This document shows, in pieces, positions 1 to 3,429 of a stretch of 5,807 nucleotides of DNA; within the stretch, counting starts at the first letter, position 1, and each line of letters begins with the position of its first letter. The notes below the pieces were generated by a model. The model did no database searches and was not told where the DNA came from. It worked only from the letters and a program-made list of their open reading frames with translations. The DNA lies in NCBI GenBank assembly GCA_029570245.1, contig JAKQSH010000316.1, positions 1 through 5,807 on the forward strand, given 5' to 3'. The translations under genes were made by a program, and so were the position numbers. The stretch is from Deltaproteobacteria bacterium (GTDB taxonomy: Bacteria > Myxococcota_A > SURF-8).

Positions 1-72
1 ACCCTCGAAGCGGAAAAACCATAAATATCCAGCAGCTATGCGGGTTCGGGCGATCCCGCGAGGCAGTTAAAC

Positions 73-98
73 AAAAAGCCCACCAAAGTTGGTGGGCT
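73..98 (-). terminator. Rho-independent terminator of tRNA-Asn
   Basis: Read on the minus strand, AGCCCACCAA is followed by its exact complement TTGGTGGGCT after only two bases. This gives an effective 9-bp GC-rich stem with a 4-base loop, followed directly by a run of five T. It starts 8 bases after the encoded CCA of the tRNA, which is where an intrinsic terminator for a single-gene tRNA transcript would sit. The stem is also symmetrical on the plus strand, but no T run follows it there, so termination should act leftward only. Confidence 0.88.
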
Positions 99-106
99 GA
101 ATAGTT

Positions 107-181
107 TGGCTCCCCAGCACGGGATTGAACCGCGGACCTAGTGGTTAACAGCCACCCGCTCTGCCGCTGAGCTACTGGGGA
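107..181 (-). tRNA. tRNA-Asn (anticodon GTT), CCA encoded
   Basis: The minus strand folds into a full cloverleaf of 75 bases including CCA. The acceptor stem TCCCCAG pairs with CTGGGGA. The D arm is GCTC/GAGC around AGCGGCA. The anticodon stem GGTGG/CCACT closes the loop CTGTTAA, so the anticodon is GTT, reading AAC and AAU asparagine codons. The T arm CGCGG/CCGTG encloses TTCAATC, with one G-T pair. The discriminator base is G, as in other bacterial asparagine tRNAs, and CCA is encoded at 109-107. The gene stands alone with its own promoter at 245-273 and a terminator at 73-98. No protein gene shares the transcript. Confidence 0.97.
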
Positions 182-207
182 ACACTTGTTGCGTCCTGTA
201 AAGAACT

Positions 208-229
208 AGAAAGAAATCAGTTTCTTTCT
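208..229 (-). other. Perfect hairpin in the pre-tRNA leader
   Basis: Two 9-base arms, AGAAAGAAA (208-216) and TTTCTTTCT (221-229), are exact complements around a 4-base loop. The element lies inside the predicted 5' leader of the asparagine tRNA, between the start site near 238 and the mature 5' end at 181. It is AT-rich and has no U run after it, so it is not a terminator. It could be a structured leader processed away with RNase P cleavage, or a protein-binding operator in DNA. No function is shown. Confidence 0.55.
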
Positions 230-244
230 GTCGAACGGATCGAA

Positions 245-273
245 AACATACACTCACTCGAACAATTTGTCAA
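245..273 (-). promoter_or_regulatory. Sigma70-type promoter of tRNA-Asn
   Basis: On the minus strand a perfect -35 box TTGACA (273-268) is followed after exactly 17 bases by the -10 box TATGTT (250-245), which matches four of six consensus positions. The predicted start is near position 238, giving a leader of about 57 bases before the tRNA. The consensus -35 box with ideal spacing fits the strong expression expected of a tRNA gene. Confidence 0.85.
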
Positions 274-311
274 GAAATTCCAGCAAGAAAAAATGTGCGG
301 TCTTCTATGTT

Positions 312-323
312 TCAACATGTTGA
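312..323. promoter_or_regulatory. 12-bp palindrome over the -35 box (candidate operator)
   Basis: TCAACATGTTGA is a perfect 12-bp palindrome. Its right half overlaps the -35 box (320-325) of the oxidoreductase promoter. A repressor dimer bound there would compete with RNA polymerase. No regulator gene is present in the window, and the site occurs once here, so its operator role is inferred from position only. Confidence 0.4.
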
Positions 324-347
324 TATCCTGTCGCAAGTCTGTATAGT
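320..347 (+). promoter_or_regulatory. Sigma70-type promoter of the Gfo/Idh/MocA gene
   Basis: The -35 box TTGATA (320-325, five of six consensus positions) and the -10 box TATAGT (342-347, five of six) are separated by 16 bases. The predicted start is near 354, leaving a leader of about 59 bases before the ATG at 413. This promoter faces away from the tRNA promoter, so 182-412 is a divergent control region. A palindrome covers the -35 box, and a second one, TGCAGCTGCA (348-357), sits at the predicted start. Confidence 0.65.
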
Positions 348-412
348 TGCAGCTGCATCGTCTGGATGTTTTGCGCTCTGAAAGGAAATTTTGCAGGGAA
401 GGGTTATTTTAA

Positions 413-1438
413 ATGCATATGCTGTCCGATAAAATCAGGGTTGGAATCTGCGGGGCGGGAAATATCGTTCATACCCATTGTGATACGATGAGGCGTTTTG
501 ATCACATTGATGTTATCGCCGTTTCCAGCCGCAGCGGAGAGCAGGCGCTTTCCATTGCTTCAAAATTCGGCATAAAAAATGCCTATGACGATCATCGCCG
601 AATTTTCGACAACTCAGACGTTGACCTTGTTCTTGTTACATGTCCGAATTATCAGCATTTCGAGTTGTCCATGCAGGCTATTGCGGCAGGAAAGCATGTA
701 ATGGTCGAAAAACCGTTGGCAATGACCGTTGAACAGGGCAAGGCCATGGTGGAGGCGGCCGACAAAGCCGGCGTTCTTCTCCTGTATGCGGAAAATCTGC
801 CGTTCGCCCCCAAGTTTGAGAAACTGGCCGAAATGGCAGGGCAGGGCGCTTTCGGAGAAATTTACATGCTGCGCCAGATCGAAAGGCATGCCGGACCTCA
901 TTCTCCTTGGTTTTTTCAGAAAGAATGCGCTGGTGGAGGTGCACTGATGGATTTGGGGTGTCATTCCATTTCGGTGCTTCTGGAAATAATGAAAGGCAGA
1001 AATGTTATGGATGTCGGTGCTGTCGTAAGAACGTTCAGACACAAGCATGGCGACGTTGAAGATTTTATCATTCTGCAGATGGCTTTTGATAATGGTGCCA
1101 TTGGAATCGTTGAAAGCAACTGGTGCCATCTTGGCGGTATGGATTCAATTACGGAGGTCTTCGGGTCTGAAGGTCAGGGGTATGCTGACCTTATGAAAGG
1201 TTCCGGTCTTGAAACATACATCGAAAAAGAATGGAGTATACGCGGACGCGATGCCAGCGGCTGGCGAAAACCGGTTTATGATGCTCTTTACGAATTCGGT
1301 TATGTCGGTCAGATGCAGGCCATGTCTGACTGCCTGTTTAAAGGCACGGCTCCACGTCAGTCCGGTCGCGATGGCCTGCGTGTTCTGGAAATAATGTCTT
1401 CTGCATACAAGGCAGCTGAAATGCGCAAAAGCATCTGA
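413..1438 (+). CDS. Gfo/Idh/MocA-family NAD(P)-dependent oxidoreductase
   Basis: This 341-residue protein has the size and order of the Gfo/Idh/MocA family: an N-terminal Rossmann NAD(P)-binding domain (about residues 7-125) and a C-terminal alpha/beta substrate domain (about 130-335). The dinucleotide loop is GICGAGNI (11-18). TCPNYQH (76-82) and EKP (99-101) are the usual cofactor and catalytic-lysine signatures. GGGALMDLGCHSI (174-186) carries the Asp180 and His184 pair typical of the active site. Such enzymes oxidise or reduce sugar, inositol or related polyol and amino-sugar substrates in the cytoplasm. The substrate here cannot be told. The ATG at 413 is chosen because AAGGG ends 9 bases upstream. 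A second ATG at 419 is possible but less well spaced. The gene has its own promoter and is monocistronic, converging on the TolC gene with a 10-base gap. It shows no truncation or missing key residue. Confidence 0.93.
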   Translation: MHMLSDKIRVGICGAGNIVHTHCDTMRRFDHIDVIAVSSRSGEQALSIASKFGIKNAYDDHRRIFDNSDVDLVLVTCPNYQHFELSMQAIAAGKHVMVEKPLAMTVEQGKAMVEAADKAGVLLLYAENLPFAPKFEKLAEMAGQGAFGEIYMLRQIERHAGPHSPWFFQKECAGGGALMDLGCHSISVLLEIMKGRNVMDVGAVVRTFRHKHGDVEDFIILQMAFDNGAIGIVESNWCHLGGMDSITEVFGSEGQGYADLMKGSGLETYIEKEWSIRGRDASGWRKPVYDALYEFGYVGQMQAMSDCLFKGTAPRQSGRDGLRVLEIMSSAYKAAEMRKSI

Positions 1439-1474
1439 CTGTCCGCTATTATTTCACAACAGCCAGCGGACTGT
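1438..1474. other. Inverted repeat at the convergent gene ends
   Basis: GTCCGCT (1441-1447) and AGCGGAC (1465-1471) are exact complements across a 17-base loop. Including the flanking bases, nine of ten positions pair. The element spans the gap between the stop of the plus-strand oxidoreductase and the last codons of the minus-strand TolC gene. There is no T run on either side, so it is not a classical intrinsic terminator. It may act as a weak bidirectional pause or mRNA 3'-end stabiliser for both genes. Confidence 0.4.
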
Positions 1475-2843
1475 AACGGCCGATGGACTTGTTCAGCTTC
1501 AGAACAGCCAGTTGATATTGCAGACGTTCAATTACAAGATTCATTTCAGCCTGAGATAAAGTTGTGTTTGCGTCAAGAACGTCGAGACTGGTGGCAAGTC
1601 CCTGCTCGTAGCGTTTTTTTACCTGAGTATGGTTGTCTTCAGCAAGAATCAGCTGTTTGTCGGCAAGTTCCAGGTTTCTTCTGTGTCTTTCGAGCTCAAG
1701 TTGGGCGGTTTCAACTTCTTCTTTTATGTCTAGTTTCATCTGGTTCAGATTATTAGTGATCTGCCTTATCTGCGAACTGCGCTCGTATATTTCTGCAATT
1801 CTCGAACCGCCATCAAACAACGACCAGCGTGCTCCAAAAATCAGGCGCCAGGAAGTGTTGTCACCACTGTATCCTGTAGCTGAGTTCCAAGCGTAATTAT
1901 ATGTGGCGTCGAATGCCGGGACATATTCAAGCCATGTGGCAAGACGCGAACGTTCGGCTACTTCGAGCTGCAGACGAGTCGCCTTAAGATCGGCTCGATC
2001 CGACAGCGCCATATCCTGCAGTTCGTCAAGCGGGGCATCTGCCGGCTGTGGTTCCTGCGCGGGCGCGATTTCAAAATCGTTATCTATTCCGGTAAGATAT
2101 GCCAGAGCGGTCTTCGCGATTTTAAGAGAATCTTTTGCGTTGTCAAGGGTCTCCTGGGTTTTAAGTTGCTCAATCTCTGCTCTCAGAACTTCAATTTCCA
2201 CAGCGGCTCCCACATCTTTACGTTTGCGCGCCTGATCCAGAAACGCCTGGGCGTTTTCGAGATCACGCTCAGCCACCTTTACTGATTCCATGGCTGAAAG
2301 AACCGTGTAATAAGTCTGTGTTACGGCAAAGAGCAGCTCATTGCGAGTGTGCTGTCCGCTGTAAATCGAAGCCTGATGGCTGTCGTATGAATTGCAGATT
2401 GTCGGAATGGAAACAGGATTTATCAGTGCCATATTTGCTGTAATACCGAGGCTTTTGTCCCAGCGTTCCTGTATTACACGCTCCTGTGCCGGTGCTGTCG
2501 GTATCGGGTCCGGCGGCGTCTGCCCAAGTGCATTTGCAACGGCTTCGTTAATGGCGTTTTTAATCATCGTTTCGGTGTCGCCGGTACCCTGCATTTTTAT
2601 TTCCTGATCGTTCAGCGTGAGGGAACCGGTTGCACTAAGGTTGGGCATCAGCAGCGACCAGGCTTTGTATCGTTGCAGATCGGCCTGATGGACGACTTCT
2701 TTCACATTTCTGATGTTGTAGTTGTTTTCAAGCGCCAGACGATGAGCCTGCTCCAGAGTGATTCTCTGTGCGGCAAAGATATTGAAAGAAAAGAACAGGT
2801 TCAATGTAATGACTGCTGACATCAGTATTTTTATTACCGGCAT
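1449..2843 (-). CDS. TolC-family outer-membrane channel protein
   Basis: This is a 464-residue outer-membrane efflux protein (OEP/TolC superfamily), which trimerises into a channel-tunnel for drug efflux or type I secretion. Residues 1-25 are a signal peptide: MPVIK, then a hydrophobic stretch to F23, with cleavage near IFA/AQ. There is no lipobox cysteine. Repeat 1 spans about 28-255, starting ITLEQAHRLALENNYNI. Repeat 2 spans about 272-455. SLFDGG (341-346) and RYEQGLATSLDVLDA (411-425) are family signatures, and the long helices are rich in heptad-like A, L and E. A Pro/Gly/Gln-rich segment at about 80-125 sits between the two beta strands of repeat 1 and is longer than in minimal homologues. 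The ATG at 2843 is chosen because AAGG and AGG lie 9 and 5 bases upstream and because the signal peptide starts there. The frame stays open upstream only because it overlaps the GNAT gene. It follows GNAT by 20 bases, so the two are probably co-transcribed. No membrane-fusion or pump gene is in the window. Confidence 0.95.
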   Translation of the reverse strand: MPVIKILMSAVITLNLFFSFNIFAAQRITLEQAHRLALENNYNIRNVKEVVHQADLQRYKAWSLLMPNLSATGSLTLNDQEIKMQGTGDTETMIKNAINEAVANALGQTPPDPIPTAPAQERVIQERWDKSLGITANMALINPVSIPTICNSYDSHQASIYSGQHTRNELLFAVTQTYYTVLSAMESVKVAERDLENAQAFLDQARKRKDVGAAVEIEVLRAEIEQLKTQETLDNAKDSLKIAKTALAYLTGIDNDFEIAPAQEPQPADAPLDELQDMALSDRADLKATRLQLEVAERSRLATWLEYVPAFDATYNYAWNSATGYSGDNTSWRLIFGARWSLFDGGSRIAEIYERSSQIRQITNNLNQMKLDIKEEVETAQLELERHRRNLELADKQLILAEDNHTQVKKRYEQGLATSLDVLDANTTLSQAEMNLVIERLQYQLAVLKLNKSIGRYSPLAVVK

Positions 2844-2863
2844 CTTTACCTGCCTTGTTTGCG

Positions 2864-3298
2864 TTAAGCTAGCTCTTTGCATAGAAGAATAAAAGCGTTG
2901 TTGCCTGAAATTGTTGGTTTCCCGTTTTCTTTGAAGCCGTTTGAAAAAAAGAAAGTTCGAGCTCCGACGCTTGAATTGATTCTGATCGTTTTTATGGATG
3001 CTTCGTTCGCTGCTTTCTGTATTTCCGAAATCAGCTTTTTTCCAAGTCCCTGACGTCTGAATTCCGCTGCGACGGCGATGAATTTTATATTCGCATACCC
3101 ATTTTCGAAAGAAAAACACGAAATCGCCACCGGACGCTCTTCTGAAAAGATCACCAGGCAATCACTGTTTTGACTGATTTCCTGAAAGCTTGTTTCAGAG
3201 AAAAGCGATTTTTCCATAATGAAGACTTTTCTGAAAAGCTCCTCGGCAGCCAGACGCTCTTGAGGCGTTTCAACTTTTCTGATTTCGTAACGTTCCAT
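2864..3298 (-). CDS. GNAT-family N-acetyltransferase
   Basis: This 144-residue protein has the fold signature of GCN5-related N-acetyltransferases, which move an acetyl group from acetyl-CoA to an amine on a small molecule or protein. Motif A is IAVAAEFRRQGLGKKLI (74-90), with the pyrophosphate-binding loop RRQGLG (81-86). Motif B lies at about 105-122, ending in FFFSNGF, which resembles the common FYEKLGF. The N-terminal strand MERYEIRKVE and the helix after it fit motif C/D. The length is normal for a single GNAT domain. The start is the ATG at 3298, where GGAAG lies 8 bases upstream. A TTG at 3331 would add 11 residues but has no ribosome site. The stop is 20 bases before the TolC ATG, which suggests an operon. 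The substrate cannot be inferred. An antibiotic or polyamine acetylase would fit an efflux partner, but that is a guess. Confidence 0.88.
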   Translation of the reverse strand: MERYEIRKVETPQERLAAEELFRKVFIMEKSLFSETSFQEISQNSDCLVIFSEERPVAISCFSFENGYANIKFIAVAAEFRRQGLGKKLISEIQKAANEASIKTIRINSSVGARTFFFSNGFKENGKPTISGNNAFILLCKELA

Positions 3299-3306
3299 GA
3301 AACGAA

Positions 3307-3311
3307 CTTCC
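3307..3311 (-). promoter_or_regulatory. Ribosome binding site deciding the GNAT start
   Basis: GGAAG on the minus strand lies 8 bases before the ATG at 3298. The alternative TTG start at 3331 is preceded by GGCAGTTAAAT, with no purine-rich site at proper spacing. This supports the shorter 144-residue protein over the 155-residue one. Confidence 0.6.
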
Positions 3312-3378
3312 GTCAATACTGGAAAAGGCAAATTTAACTGCCGACTACATATTTTTATCCATCTCTCAGGCCGAGCGC

Positions 3379-3398
3379 CAGCGGTTCTGCTGTTTTTT
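3379..3398 (+). terminator. Weak hairpin with T6, plus-strand direction
   Basis: On the plus strand CAGCG (3379-3383) can pair with TGCTG (3388-3392), including one G-T pair, followed by six T (3393-3398). It has the form of a weak intrinsic terminator, but for transcription running opposite to the flanking minus-strand genes. If it works, it would stop antisense RNA before it enters the large PKD gene. The stem is short and no plus-strand gene feeds it, so chance is the main alternative. Confidence 0.25.
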
Positions 3399-3401
3399 CG
3401 T

Positions 3402-3423
3402 TCACAGAATGTGAGAAGTCACA
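3402..3423. promoter_or_regulatory. Alternating TCACA-TGTGA-TCACA repeat (candidate operator or switch)
   Basis: On the plus strand TCACA (3402-3406), TGTGA (3410-3414) and TCACA (3419-3423) follow each other with gaps of 3 and 4 bases. The middle copy can pair with either neighbour. The block sits just after the stop of the large PKD gene and about 100 bases before the GNAT start. TGTGA with TCACA are half-sites used by CRP/FNR-family regulators, but the usual CRP spacing is six bases and here it is four. Alternatively it forms a short mRNA hairpin at the 3' end of the PKD transcript. Confidence 0.35.
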
Positions 3424-3429
3424 GTTTCG

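Noticed and set aside
40..59. A second tRNA or T-arm fragment next to tRNA-Asn
   Set aside because: GCGGG, TTCG and CCCGC resemble a T arm, but the loop is 10 bases, not 7, and no acceptor or anticodon stem accompanies it.
614..1129. A 171-codon minus-strand open frame inside the oxidoreductase gene
   Set aside because: The plus-strand frame carries all the Gfo/Idh/MocA motifs across this stretch, so the opposite frame is a by-product of codon use.
1903..2235. A 110-codon Ser/Ala/Arg-rich plus-strand open frame
   Set aside because: Its composition is what results from reading TolC helical codons in antisense. It lacks a start signal and any domain.
2844..3161. An N-terminal extension of 106 residues in the frame of the TolC gene
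   Set aside because: It overlaps the GNAT gene in another frame, is basic and low in family likeness, and lies before a normal ribosome site and signal peptide at 2843.
3299..3331. A TTG start adding 11 residues to the GNAT protein
   Set aside because: There is no ribosome site before the TTG, while GGAAG is well placed before the ATG at 3298, where the first domain strand begins.
3410..3423. A canonical CRP binding site
   Set aside because: The half-sites TGTGA and TCACA are present but separated by four bases, not the six of CRP, so only a looser operator-like element is reported.
3313..3429. A dedicated promoter for GNAT-TolC
   Set aside because: TAAAAA near 3350-3360 could be a -10 box, but no -35 box at proper spacing matches more than three positions, so no promoter is claimed.
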